61,122 nucleotides of DNA from the NCBI RefSeq assembly GCF_001184025.1, contig NZ_BBYG01000029.1, positions 1 through 61,122 of the forward strand. Reading direction: 5' to 3'. The position numbers and the translations under genes are program-made. How positions within the stretch are numbered: the stretch's first letter is position 1; each line of letters starts with the position of its first letter. Shown here piece after piece: positions 25,312-33,896 of this stretch. The notes under the pieces are model-generated. The model made no database searches, was not told the origin of the DNA, and was given only the letters and a program-made list of their open reading frames with translations. Origin of the DNA: Streptomyces maremycinicus. GTDB taxonomy: Bacteria > Actinomycetota > Actinomycetes > Streptomycetales > Streptomycetaceae.

Positions 25312-26322
25312 ATGGTGAGTGTTCCGCAGCACCTGCACAGTGAGGACCGTCAGGAGTACGAGCGGATCCTCGACGAGGCCCTGCGCTCCGCCCCGCACCA
25401 TCCGGAACTGGCCGCTGTCGGACGGCGGCTCAACCCCGAACAGCTGCGCACGATGGCTCTCAACGCCACCGCACTCATCACGGCGGCGGCGGCAGCCGAG
25501 TACCAACACTTTGTGAAGGTCCGCGAAGAACTGCGCTACCCCGCAAGGGCGGCGGCCATTCCACACCGACCGGTGGCCGCTGCCCCGCTCCGCCGCCACA
25601 GCGCGGGAATCGGCCGACGCGTGCTCGCCCGCATCCTGGGCGTCGAATACCGGGCGGGCAGACGACAAGACAGGCCAGGATTGCGCCAGTTGCCTCTTCG
25701 GCAGCGGCTCGCCGCCGTATTCCTGGGAGCACGTCCGCGTCCCGTCGTACACCGCCAAGGACCCGCTCCGGCGAGGAGCGTGGCACAGTCGGGCAGTGCT
25801 GCAGCCCTTGCCATCATCTCGTCCCTCTTCTTCGGCGTGCTCGGTCTGCTGTGTCTGGTCTTGGGGTACGGGCTGAAGTGGCTCGGCTCGGCACCTGCCG
25901 TATCCGGCTGGCTGATCGTCTCAGGGCTTGTCCTGGGCGGGACCATGATTTTGGTGAGCCTTGGCGGGGCGATCCGTCTGATCGGCACCGCCCTGCGCGA
26001 AGCGAGCACCTCACCGGACGCCGGCCCCGATGCCCTGCTGAACGAGGAGGTGGCACGGGCCAAGGAGGCGTGGCGTCAGGCCTTGCTGGAGCGTGGCATC
26101 CTGCCGTTTCTGCGGGAGGCGCTCGCCGCGCCCGGCACGACTGCGGTAGTGCGCCCCGATTCCGCCCCGCCGGACCGGGCCGGTCGTATCCCGCCGATCG
26201 GCTACACCCGTCCCGCCTTCGGCCGTCCCGATGACGGCCCCTCTGAAGGCCCACGCCCCAGTTTCACCAGCCCGGACTTCACCAGCCCTGACTTCGGTGG
26301 CCCGGAACACCAGCGGGAATGA
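25312..26322 (+). CDS. Membrane protein with repeat-like C-terminal tail
   Basis: A 336-residue protein. The N-terminal about 150 residues are soluble and helical (SEDRQEYERILDEALRSAPH, then MALNATALITAAAAAEYQHF). Two membrane helices follow near 165-235 (AIISSLFFGVLGLLCLVLGY and VSGWLIVSGLVLGGTMILVS), then a cytoplasmic helix (EVARAKEAWRQALLERGILP) and a Pro-rich tail ending in SFTSPDFTSPDFGGPE, a short DF repeat. I chose the ATG at 25312 with GGGGGCG just upstream. It is operonic with the preceding small membrane protein. Function unknown. Confidence 0.7.
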   Translation: MVSVPQHLHSEDRQEYERILDEALRSAPHHPELAAVGRRLNPEQLRTMALNATALITAAAAAEYQHFVKVREELRYPARAAAIPHRPVAAAPLRRHSAGIGRRVLARILGVEYRAGRRQDRPGLRQLPLRQRLAAVFLGARPRPVVHRQGPAPARSVAQSGSAAALAIISSLFFGVLGLLCLVLGYGLKWLGSAPAVSGWLIVSGLVLGGTMILVSLGGAIRLIGTALREASTSPDAGPDALLNEEVARAKEAWRQALLERGILPFLREALAAPGTTAVVRPDSAPPDRAGRIPPIGYTRPAFGRPDDGPSEGPRPSFTSPDFTSPDFGGPEHQRE

Positions 26323-26778
26323 CCGGACGGGGCCATCAAGGCCCGGACGTTGGCCCGCCGAGTCGCCGCAGAAGCCCCTGGCACGCACATACAGCCGGGG
26401 TACGGCGGCCGCGGGAGAGGGCAGAGCGTGGTGGGGCGGCTGGGCAAGGCTTGTGGGTGCACAGTCGCACGATGCGTGCGGTCCCGCGTAACGTGCGAAG
26501 GAAACGCGGGACCGCGGACCGCGGCCGTCCTGTAGAGCCGGGCAAAGCGACCGTACGACACCGCCCGCAGGCTGCGCGCCTGGCGCTCCGGTGCGGGGGC
26601 ACCGCCGGACCCGTATGTCCGAAGGTGGCCGTCCGTCGCCAGCGGCGCCGCTCCCTCCGCCGCTGGCGACGGAGGAACAGTCTTGCGGAAGTGGAGGTGC
26701 GGGAACGGAACGTCCGCAGGATGTGCGCGGCACCCTGTGGAAGCGAGCCCGCTACGCGCAATAACGCCCTGGGCGCGT
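26323..26778. other. Gap with one strong hairpin
   Basis: No supported gene. The only clear structure is the stem-loop at 26478-26515. The rest precedes the insertion-sequence scraps and may itself be decayed mobile DNA. Confidence 0.45.
26478..26515. terminator. Stem-loop, possible terminator
   Basis: GCGGTCCCGCGT (26478-26489) and ACGCGGGACCGC (26504-26515) form a perfect 12-bp stem with a 14-base loop. It lies about 155 bases downstream of the membrane-protein pair. It lacks a U-tract, which is common for Streptomyces terminators. Confidence 0.45.
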
Positions 26779-26838
26779 GCCTTCCCGGCCGAGCACTGGA
26801 TCCACCTGCGGACCACGAATCCGATCGAGTCGACCTGA
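26779..26838 (+). pseudogene. IS256-family transposase scrap
   Basis: Twenty codons read AFPAEHWIHLRTTNPIEST and then stop. This is the highly conserved C-terminal motif of IS256/Mutator transposases (FPxxHWxHLRTTNPIEST-ATVR). Only this piece survives; it abuts an IS5 fragment. Confidence 0.7.
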
Positions 26839-26840
26839 CG

Positions 26841-27632
26841 GTTCGGGCCGTGGGAGACCGGTCTACAAGCGCCATCGCCGCTGGTCGGCGGACGGGATCT
26901 AGCAGATGCTCCTGTCGAAGGTGCAGGCCGCCGAAGACGCCGCGGGCGGCATCGACTGGGACGTGTCGGTGGACTCCACGGCGGTGCGTGCCCACCAGCA
27001 CGCCGCCGGCGCACGGAAGACGCCGTCCGCCACGGTTCTTCAAAGGGGGCCCGGCCGGGGGACGAACCAGGTCGATCCGGTGCTTCGGAAACTGGCCGTC
27101 CGACTGGAGGAGGTGGTCAGATCGGCGAATGTCTGGGACGCTCCCGCGGCGGCTTCACCACCAAGATCCACCTCGCAGCCGACGGACGATGCCGACCCCT
27201 CGCCTTCCTCCTGACACCCGGACATTACGGAGACGGTCCCCAACTCCGGCCCGTCCTGGAGCAGGTGTCGGTGCCCCGCATCGGAGTGGGCCGGCCCCGA
27301 ACCCGGCCCGACCATGTGCTGGCCGACAAGGCCTACACGTCCCGCGAAAACCGCCGCTACCTGCGACGACGCGGGATATCACACACCATCCCCGAGCGAC
27401 TCGACCAGCGCAGACACCGCCATGCCCGCGGTTCTCGCGGCGGCCGGCCCACCGGGTTCGACCGCGAGCACTACAAGAAACGCAACACCGTCGAGCGGGC
27501 CATCAACCGCCTGAAAGGCTTCCGTGCCGTCGCCACACGCTACGAGAAACGGGCCTACATCTACCTCGGCACCGTCACCCTCGCCGCACTCATCATCTGG
27601 CTCCGCACATGATCCGAGAAACAGTCCCTAGA
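26841..27632 (+). pseudogene. IS5-family transposase remnant, 5'-truncated
   Basis: It starts within the N-terminal domain at FGPWE, continues (one base off) as VYKRHRRWSADGI, then TAG where Trp is expected, then SKVQAAEDAAGGIDWDVSVD and RAHQHAAGARK. After a second frame change come GRSRGGFTTKIHLAADGRCR, DHVLADKAYTSRENRRYLRR, REHYKKRNTVERAINRLKGF and ALIIWLRT with a proper TGA at 27612. GAGAAACAGTCCCTA (about 27616-27630) looks like the right terminal inverted repeat. Stops and frameshifts make it inactive. It differs from the IS5 remnant at the left edge of the window. Confidence 0.82.
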
Positions 27633-28098
27633 GCCGATCCACGAACCCAGCCCGCCCGGCATCAGCGCTCGACTCCTCAAAGACGTGGAGCGCCACTTCA
27701 TCTACCAGTACACATGGCAGGGTGCGGACCTCCTGAACCGTGGAACCGCCGATGAAGATGCTTCGGCCTACATCTGGATGCAGCAGCAGATGGATCTCGC
27801 CTATAGGTATGAACCGTCAGTTCCCTACTGGGATGAGAAGGCCGAGGAGTGGGATTGGGAGAAGCCCGAACCCCCACCACACTGGGACTCCCTCCGGCGC
27901 TGGCGCTACCGGGTCCGAGGTGCCCTCTGCCCTGAATGCGACGCCCAACCAGGCCAGCCATGCCGCCTGCAGCAAACAGCCGCATCAAGGCGACAGGGGC
28001 CCTCGAATCACCTGCGACGCGTTGCTGCCAGGGTTCGATACGACATTGCCCGAGAAAATCGACCAGGAGAACACCGCTACCGCCTATTTGTGAGCTAA
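27631..28098 (+). CDS. Phage-type zinc-finger protein, probably 5'-truncated
   Basis: From an in-frame GTG at 27685 the product is 137 residues; the frame is open from the IS end at 27631. It reads RHFIYQYTWQGADLLNRGTA, PHWDSLRRWRYRVRGALCPE, then CPECDAQPGQPCRLQQ, the C-x2-C-x(6-7)-C zinc finger of the phage DNA-binding type (zf-phage_DNA-bd), and ends in a basic helix. The IS5 right end immediately upstream suggests that the original N-terminus was lost to the insertion. Function unknown; nucleic-acid binding is likely. Confidence 0.55.
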   Translation, partial: EPIHEPSPPGISARLLKDVERHFIYQYTWQGADLLNRGTADEDASAYIWMQQQMDLAYRYEPSVPYWDEKAEEWDWEKPEPPPHWDSLRRWRYRVRGALCPECDAQPGQPCRLQQTAASRRQGPSNHLRRVAARVRYDIARENRPGEHRYRLFVS

Positions 28099-28165
28099 GT
28101 GCCCGCAGCGAGGAGATTGGCGGTGTTAGTTCGCAAAACCAGGCCGGGACGGCCACCTTGTACAG

Positions 28166-28298
28166 TCAGGCGCCTGGGACCTGCTGACGCTCCTGGAGGC
28201 GGCCGGTGACCTCCTGGCCGTCGGGCAGGACCACGATGAGGTCGGCCCCGGCAGCGTGAACACTGCGGCAGCCGGTCGGAAAGCCTGAGCAGATCCAT
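28166..28298 (-). pseudogene. Truncated second copy of the DUF6300-like gene
   Basis: It begins MDLLRLSDRLPQCSRCRG like the gene at 22790-23098. It then changes frame to ADLIVVLPDGQEVTGRLQER and stops at 28166. The second zinc-binding Cys pair and the C-terminal half are missing. The 75-bp start region (28249-28323) is a repeat of 23049-23123. Confidence 0.65.
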
Positions 28299-28323
28299 GG
28301 CCAGTCCCCTTGCTCTGGACGTG
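28249..28323. repeat. 75-bp repeat, copy 2
   Basis: Direct repeat of 23049-23123 (7 mismatches in 75). It covers the start and upstream region of the truncated DUF6300-like gene. Confidence 0.85.
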
Positions 28324-28427
28324 GCCCTCCACTCAAGACCGCTGATCTACGCCGTCAACCCCTCCCGCAACGGTGGGGTGCCCGGGCACGGAATCTGTCC
28401 ACAGGGGAACGGGTGTCTGCTGAAGGA

Positions 28428-29046
28428 ATGATCGACAGCGACGACACGCAGCCGCGGCCCCGCGCCGCAACAGCGTCCTGGACGCCCTCAAGCGCGCGGA
28501 GCCCAAGGTGTTCACCCGGCCCGCGCCGAAATCCGCAAAGGCCCAGATCGAATTCCTCTACACGCGCGCCAAGAAGTCGACGAAGGCCCTCGCCGAACAA
28601 CTGGGTGTCTCGCCCCGTACCGTGCAGCGCTACCGCGCCGGACAGCAAACGAAGCCTCAGCAGAGGCTCCAGGCGGCCCTGGTGGAGGAGACTAAATCCC
28701 AGTGGCAACCGCAGGTCAGAGCACAGGCTCGGGAGCGCGCGGCGACCGCCAGCGGCATGATGGTGGAGGTGACGGCCTACTTCGGATTCACCTGCACGGG
28801 CAGCTCGGACGACGGCCGCGAGCGCACCATCACCACGCCGGTCTCGCCCACCTACGCCGCGCAGATCCTCCAGCTCCAGGAGGCGGTGCGACGGAGGAGG
28901 ATCTGCATCCGATCGTCGCGGAGGCCATCACCGAATCGTATTTCACAGAATTGGGCACCCGCGCCGATCGCCTGCGCGCGGATTTCACGCACGTTCAGGC
29001 CATCGAGTTCCTATTCTGGCGCGGCCCAATTTCGGGCCTGCTATAA
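28428..29046 (+). pseudogene. tpg: Telomere terminal protein (Tpg), frameshifted
   Basis: Most of the protein reads in one frame: NSVLDALKRAEPKVFTRPAP, LYTRAKKSTKALAEQLGVSP with RTVQRYRAGQQTKPQQRL (HTH-like), SQWQPQVRAQARERAATASG, VEVTAYFGFTCTGSSDDGRE and SPTYAAQILQLQEA. A one-base loss near 28885 moves the rest (GATEEDLHPIVAEAITESYF, HVQAIEFLFW) into another frame ending at 29046. Order and motifs match Streptomyces Tpg, the protein bound covalently to chromosome and linear-plasmid ends and used to prime end replication. The ATG at 28428 is also out of frame with the body, so an N-terminal shift is possible; GTG 28508 is the first in-frame start. Confidence 0.85.
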
Positions 29047-29358
29047 AGAAATCCGGCGGGTCGTCGTACAGTGCTCTGGCGGCGGCCCGTTCTGATTCCT
29101 CACCATGAATGCGAGGTCGAAGATGACCAGGATGTGGCCGCTCGGCGGTACCCGTCGACCGCTCGCCCCGCGCGTCGCTGTGCCCCGCGAACCGGTCCGG
29201 GCGCCCCGGCGCGACCACCAGCTGCCTGTTCGAGGCCGCGGAGGGCGAAAAATCCCCCGGACGCCGGCACTGGGGCGACGGGCGCCCGGTTGCTGAGTGG
29301 TCACGCCGGTCGACTCCGACGCTCATTGCACGGTCGAGCGTTATCGGCCTCGTGTGAG
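29047..29358. other. Gap between the tpg relic and the phosphonate-type operon
   Basis: About 310 bases with no supported gene. This marks the change from the pseudogene-rich left part to the intact metabolic region. No telomere-like palindrome series was recognised here. Confidence 0.4.
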
Positions 29359-30852
29359 TCAGGCCGGTTTGATCGATACGTCGTCGATCACCCAGTACCA
29401 GTTGTTTCCGCCGGTGTAACGGAACCGGACCCGGGCGGTCCTGGCGCCGGACGGCACCTGGAGGGTCACCTTCTCGACCCGGGAGGAGGTGTCCGCGGTG
29501 TAGGTCTTCACGGTGACGGGCGCGGCGCCGTCGTAGGAGACGAGCACCTCACCCTTCTGCGGTGCCTCGTGGCGGTAGTACGTGGTGTACGTGAGTGTGG
29601 CCGGCGCGCCCGCGGTGACCGGATACGGCGGGCTGACCAGGGCGGAGTCGAAGCTGCCGGAGAAGGCCTTGTCCGCCCACTCGTCGCCGTCGGCGACCGC
29701 GAAGACGTTCCGGGCGCGGATGTTGCCCTCGCGGTTCTGGTCGGCCTGCGCCTTGGTCCAGAACTCGTCCGTGGTGAAGGACCAGCCGCGCCACTCGGTG
29801 ACACCGCCGGTGCCCATCGCGGAGTTGTCGACGGACCAGCCGCTCGGCGGGGTGTGCGTGAAGCCGATCACCGCCGCGCCGATGCCGGTCTCGTCGACGC
29901 GGGTGGCGAGCTGCGGGCGCAGTGCGTCGAAGTCGTCGGGGGCGGGCTGCTGGACGGGCCGTCCGTCGAGCCCCCAGGCCGGGTCGATGGCGATGCCGAG
30001 GTGTGCGAGGGCGGAGGCGGCGATGTCCGGCATCTTGACGTCGTAGCGCACGGCACCGGCGGTCAGGGTGGGGCCGGTCGCGATCATGAAGGTCTGCCGC
30101 TCGGGCCAGCTCGATCCGCCGTGGCCGCCCGCGTCGGTGTGCCCGTGGTCGGCCGTGACCATGATCAGCCAGTCCTCGGAGGCGTACGTGGCGCGGGACT
30201 TGACCGCGGCGACCATCTGCCCGACCTGGGTGTCGACGCCGTGGACGGCGTCCAGGTACTGCTGGCTGGCGGCGCCGTAGCTGTGGCCCGCGTGGTCGAC
30301 GTTGTCGAGCTGGACGAACACCGCGTCCGGGTTGGCGTCCCGCAGCTGGGCCACGGCCCGGGAGGTGGTGCCGGTGTCGTACTCGGCGCTCGGGGTGGAC
30401 ACGCGGGTGTCGACCTTGGAGGAGAAGACGGTGTCCGTCAGCGGCGCCCAGGAGGAGACGGCGTACGTGGACAGGGAGGGCTTGGCGGTCTCGATACGGG
30501 TGAGGAAGTCCGGGTACTGGGCGAACTTCTGGCCGGTGAAGGTGTTGTCCTTGACGTTGTGCTTGTCGGGCCAGACGCCGGTGATGAGGGTGGACCAGCC
30601 GGGCCCGGAGAGGGTGGGCGCGAACGGGTTGGCGTAGATGCTGCTGGGCGCGGTGAGGCCCGCCGCCATCAGGGCGTCGAGGTTGGGGGCGTCGGCGTCC
30701 TTGACGCGGTTCAGCAGGGTGCCGTCGAGGCCGATGACGAGGACCTTGGGGGTCTTGGCGGCGGCGCGGGCGACTGACGCGAGCGGTCCGGCGGCGAGGG
30801 CGAGGCCGGCCGCGGAGGCCAGCAGGGAGCGACGGGACATGCGTGACGACAC
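29359..30852 (-). CDS. Exported alkaline-phosphatase-family phosphodiesterase
   Basis: A 497-residue protein. The Tat-type signal SRRSLLASAAGLALAAG is followed by the type I phosphodiesterase/alkaline phosphatase superfamily core. It shows the first metal site VLVIGLDGTLL, the nucleophile region NPFAPTLSGPGWSTLITG with a Thr/Ser candidate, and LDNVDHAGHSYG (Asp/His ligands). The second metal site is TADHGHTDAGGHGG. The C-terminal about 130 residues (STADTSSRVEKVT-like strands, VRFRYTGGNNWYWVIDDVSI) form a beta-sandwich, probably substrate or wall binding. The GTG at 30852 has GGAGG 5 bases upstream. As the last gene of the AEP-type operon it probably frees phosphate or a phosphonate from an extracellular ester before uptake; that is inference. 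Confidence 0.85.
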   Translation of the reverse strand: MSSRMSRRSLLASAAGLALAAGPLASVARAAAKTPKVLVIGLDGTLLNRVKDADAPNLDALMAAGLTAPSSIYANPFAPTLSGPGWSTLITGVWPDKHNVKDNTFTGQKFAQYPDFLTRIETAKPSLSTYAVSSWAPLTDTVFSSKVDTRVSTPSAEYDTGTTSRAVAQLRDANPDAVFVQLDNVDHAGHSYGAASQQYLDAVHGVDTQVGQMVAAVKSRATYASEDWLIMVTADHGHTDAGGHGGSSWPERQTFMIATGPTLTAGAVRYDVKMPDIAASALAHLGIAIDPAWGLDGRPVQQPAPDDFDALRPQLATRVDETGIGAAVIGFTHTPPSGWSVDNSAMGTGGVTEWRGWSFTTDEFWTKAQADQNREGNIRARNVFAVADGDEWADKAFSGSFDSALVSPPYPVTAGAPATLTYTTYYRHEAPQKGEVLVSYDGAAPVTVKTYTADTSSRVEKVTLQVPSGARTARVRFRYTGGNNWYWVIDDVSIKPA

Positions 30853-31075
30853 GTGATCCTCCGGGAGGGGGACGAGGGTGTGGAGCACGGATGGAACGAC
30901 GAGGGGTGGTGGGTGCCGGGCACGGCGACGCCCCCGGCGGTTCGGGTCCAGGGGCCTCGCGGGTGGCACGAATGGAGCGTGCGGCTTGGGTGGCGCGGAC
31001 GCGGCCGACGGCCTGTCGTACGACCGCCGTTGGGTTGCCGGTGTCTCAACTGCGGCCGGTCCGGCTGTCGGTGGT

Positions 31076-32167
31076 TCAACTGCCGGTGGCGGACTTCCAG
31101 TCCTCGACGTACGTGGTGAGGTTCTCGTCGATGTCCGCCCAATCGGGCTCGAAGACCTCGACGCCGTCCATGAGCTCGGTCAGCGCGATGGCGTTGGCGT
31201 CGGTGGCTTTGACGTCGGAGCGGACGGAGAAGCCGCCGCCGATCTCACTGACCTGCTGCTGCGCCGTGGCGGACAGCATGAAGTCGAGGAGCTTCCTGCC
31301 GTTCGCGGTGTGCGGGGCCTTGGTGACGAGACCGGCGGCGTAGGGGAGCGCGAAGGTGGTCGGCCTGCCGACGGCGTCTGTGGCCTTGTCGGTGGCCTGC
31401 GGGAACCAGATGCCGAGGTTCGGCATGTCCTTGGACTGCGCGTAGTTCATCTGGACGTCGCCGTTGGCGACCAGCAGTTCGCCCTTGTCGACCTTGGGAG
31501 CGAGCTTGCCTGTGGAGGCGGACGGGCCGACGTTGTTGGACTGGAGCTTCTTCAGGTAGGCGAGTGCCGCTTCCTTGCCGCCGAAGTCGTGGATCGCCTT
31601 GATCAGCACGGCGGTTCCGTCGCCGGCGACACCGGGGGTGGAGTACTGGAGCTTGTTCTTGTACGTGCCGTCGAGCAGTTCGTCCCAGGTGGTGGGCGCC
31701 TGCTTCAGCTCCTTCTTGTTGTAGACGAAGCCGAAGTAGTTGTTGACGACGGAGGTCCAGGTGGCGTCGGCGGCCTTGTCGGCGGCGTCGACCTGGTCGG
31801 AGCCCTTGGGTGCGTACTTCTGGAGCAGGCCCTTGCCGTCGGCCTGCTGGATGAACGGCGGGAGGGTGACGAGCACGTCGGCCTGCGGGTTGGTCTTCTC
31901 ACGGGCGGCTCGCTGGACCATCTCACCCGAACCCCCCTCGACATACTTGACCTTGACGCCGGTCTGCTTCTCGAAGTCCTTGAAGACCTGGTCGTACCAG
32001 CCGTCGCCGTTCTCGCCCTTGAGGCCGTCCGCGCTGTACACGGTGACGACCTCGGCGTCGGCGGCGGCCGAGTCGCCGGCGCACGCGGTGAGCGAGCCGG
32101 CGAGGACGAGGCTGCCGGTCGCGGCGGCGATCGGGACGAGGCGGAGCGAGCGGGTGTTTCTGGGCAT
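31076..32167 (-). CDS. 2-Aminoethylphosphonate-type ABC substrate-binding lipoprotein
   Basis: A 363-residue solute-binding protein with a lipoprotein signal (AAATGSLVLAGSLTAC, lipobox LTAC). The family-1/iron-thiamine-type fold shows EVVTVYSADGLKGENGDGWY, ADVLVTLPPFIQQADGKGLL, NNYFGFVYNKKELKQAPTTW and the C-terminal GGGFSVRSDVKATDANA. The pattern (YSADGL..., then WADIDENLTTYVEDWK at the end) matches AEP-binding PhnS-like proteins. I chose the ATG at 32167; 32194 is possible. It lies downstream of two permeases and an ATPase on the same strand. Ligand assignment to AEP rests on family resemblance and the neighbouring phosphonatase-like genes. Confidence 0.82.
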   Translation of the reverse strand: MPRNTRSLRLVPIAAATGSLVLAGSLTACAGDSAAADAEVVTVYSADGLKGENGDGWYDQVFKDFEKQTGVKVKYVEGGSGEMVQRAAREKTNPQADVLVTLPPFIQQADGKGLLQKYAPKGSDQVDAADKAADATWTSVVNNYFGFVYNKKELKQAPTTWDELLDGTYKNKLQYSTPGVAGDGTAVLIKAIHDFGGKEAALAYLKKLQSNNVGPSASTGKLAPKVDKGELLVANGDVQMNYAQSKDMPNLGIWFPQATDKATDAVGRPTTFALPYAAGLVTKAPHTANGRKLLDFMLSATAQQQVSEIGGGFSVRSDVKATDANAIALTELMDGVEVFEPDWADIDENLTTYVEDWKSATGS

Positions 32168-32239
32168 GGCGAGGTCAACTCCTTGCGTGGGCAAGAGATT
32201 TGAGGGGGATCCGGTGGAACGGATCAGTGGATCGGCGGA

Positions 32240-33037
32240 TCAGCGGTAAGAGGCCTTGGTGCGGATCCGGGAGACGGCGAACAGCACGAGCACCGTCGCC
32301 GCCATGAGGACCACGGCGAGCGCGGAGCCGGTGAACAGGGCGCCGCGGTCCGTGGCCGCGTAGATCTGGACGGGAAGCGGGGTCCAGTCCGGCGGGTAGA
32401 GCATCATCGTGGCGCTCAACTCGCCCATGGACAGGGCGAAGCAGAGGCCCGCTGCGGCGGTGAGCGAGGGCAGCAGCAGCGGGAGCCGCACCCGCCACAG
32501 CACGTAGGAGGGCCGGGCGCCGAGGGACGCGGCGGCCTGTTCGTAGGCCGGGTCGAGACGCATGATGGCGGCCGACACCGACTGGTGGGCGAACGCCGTG
32601 ACGAGAACGGCGTGCGCGAGGACGACGATCCACCGGGTGCCGTTGAGCAGCACCGGCGGCTTGGAGAAGGCGACCAGGATCGCCAGCCCGACGACGACGG
32701 ACGGCACGGCCACCGGCAGCATGAACAGCGCGTCCAGCAGGCGCTTTCCGCCCCTTTTCAGGGCGTGACCGGCGAGCGCCGCCCAGGTCCCCACGACGAG
32801 CGCGAGCACGCTCGCCGTGAGGGCGGTGACCAGGCTGGTGGTGAGGGCCTGGAGGGATTCGCCGCGAGTGGCGACGCTGTAGTGCCCGGTGGTGAAGCCG
32901 GACGGGAAGGCGCTCGACCAGTTCGTGGCGAACGACGCGGCGAGGACGACGAGCAGAGGCAGGGCGAAAATGGGCAGAAAGAGGAGGAAGAAGACGGCCC
33001 AGGTGGCCCACTTCCCTCTGCGGCTATGCACCAACAC
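32240..33037 (-). CDS. AEP-type ABC transporter permease 2
   Basis: A 265-residue inner-membrane permease with six hydrophobic segments (first WAVFFLLFLPIFALPLLVVL). The EAA loop contacting the ATPase reads YEQAAASLGARPSYVLWRVR LPLLLPSL. It is the PhnV-like partner of the next permease. The GTG start overlaps the upstream permease stop by 14 bases, so the two are translated together. The C-terminus is short and ends KASYR. Loss would be expected to abolish uptake of the bound phosphonate. Confidence 0.88.
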   Translation of the reverse strand: MLVHSRRGKWATWAVFFLLFLPIFALPLLVVLAASFATNWSSAFPSGFTTGHYSVATRGESLQALTTSLVTALTASVLALVVGTWAALAGHALKRGGKRLLDALFMLPVAVPSVVVGLAILVAFSKPPVLLNGTRWIVVLAHAVLVTAFAHQSVSAAIMRLDPAYEQAAASLGARPSYVLWRVRLPLLLPSLTAAAGLCFALSMGELSATMMLYPPDWTPLPVQIYAATDRGALFTGSALAVVLMAATVLVLFAVSRIRTKASYR

Positions 33038-33896
33038 GGCGGCTCACCACCCGGTAGAGGCCGTAAAAACCCACGGAGATCGAGATGTTGACGACGGCGA
33101 CGACGCACGCTCCCGGATAGTCGGACTCCAGGATCGCCTTGCCGTACACGAGCATCGGCAAGGTGGTGACCCCCTTGGCCCCGGTGAACAGGACGATGCC
33201 GAACTCGTTGAGGCACAGCACCAGGACCAGGCTGCCGCCGGCGGCGAGTGCGGGCAGGGCCTCGGGCAGGACGATCTGCCGCACGATCCGGGCGGGCCGG
33301 GCGCCGAGCGAGGAGGCCACCTCCAGCTGACCGGTGTCAATGCCGGAGAAGGCGGCGAGCAGCGGCCGCATCACGAACGGTGTGAAGTACGTGATCTCCG
33401 CGAGGAGCACGCCCCAGGGCGTGGTGAGGAACTGGAAGGGTCCCTCGGCCGCTCCGGTGGCGCCCGTCCAGAGTCCGTTGGCCATGCCGACGGTGCCGTA
33501 GACGAACAGCAGCGCGAGCGTGATCAAGAAGGACGGAAAGGACAGGAAGACGTCGATGAACTTGGCGACCGCCTTCCCGCCGGGGAACGGCACGAAGGCG
33601 ATGACCACGGCGAGTACGAAGCCGAGGACCAGACAACCGACGGTGGATCCGAGTGCCAGCCACACCGTGGTGCCGAGCGCCTCCCGGAACGCGGTCGAGG
33701 CGAACACGTCCGCGTAGGCCCGCGCCGAGGTCCCTCCGGTGTCCGGGCGGAACGACTGCTGCACGACCAGCCCGAGCGGATAGAGGAACACCGTCCCGAG
33801 CACGGCGACCGGGGGCAGGGCCCAGACCCAGGAGGGAATTCCGGTCCTGGTCCTGGTGGCCGCCTTCGCCGGGGCGGCGACCGCGGCGCTAGCCAT
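33024..33896 (-). CDS. AEP-type ABC transporter permease 1
   Basis: A 290-residue permease with six membrane segments (first WVWALPPVAVLGTVFLYPLG) and the EAA loop LEVASSLGARPARIVRQIVL PEALPAL. It is PhnU-like. I start at the ATG at 33896, which overlaps the ATPase stop by 8 bases and has GGGGAG 7 bases upstream; the longer frame to 33968 lies inside the ATPase gene. It should form the heterodimeric channel with the following permease. Confidence 0.87.
   Translation of the reverse strand: MASAAVAAPAKAATRTRTGIPSWVWALPPVAVLGTVFLYPLGLVVQQSFRPDTGGTSARAYADVFASTAFREALGTTVWLALGSTVGCLVLGFVLAVVIAFVPFPGGKAVAKFIDVFLSFPSFLITLALLFVYGTVGMANGLWTGATGAAEGPFQFLTTPWGVLLAEITYFTPFVMRPLLAAFSGIDTGQLEVASSLGARPARIVRQIVLPEALPALAAGGSLVLVLCLNEFGIVLFTGAKGVTTLPMLVYGKAILESDYPGACVVAVVNISISVGFYGLYRVVSRRVGA

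Noticed and set aside
26319..27755. 478-codon plus-strand frame across the IS remnants
   Set aside because: Arg/Pro-rich shadow; true transposase similarity lies in the other two frames.
29071..30777. 568-codon plus-strand frame opposite the exported phosphatase
   Set aside because: Shadow frame rich in Gly/Val/Arg/Asp, no domain; the minus strand carries the metal-binding motifs.
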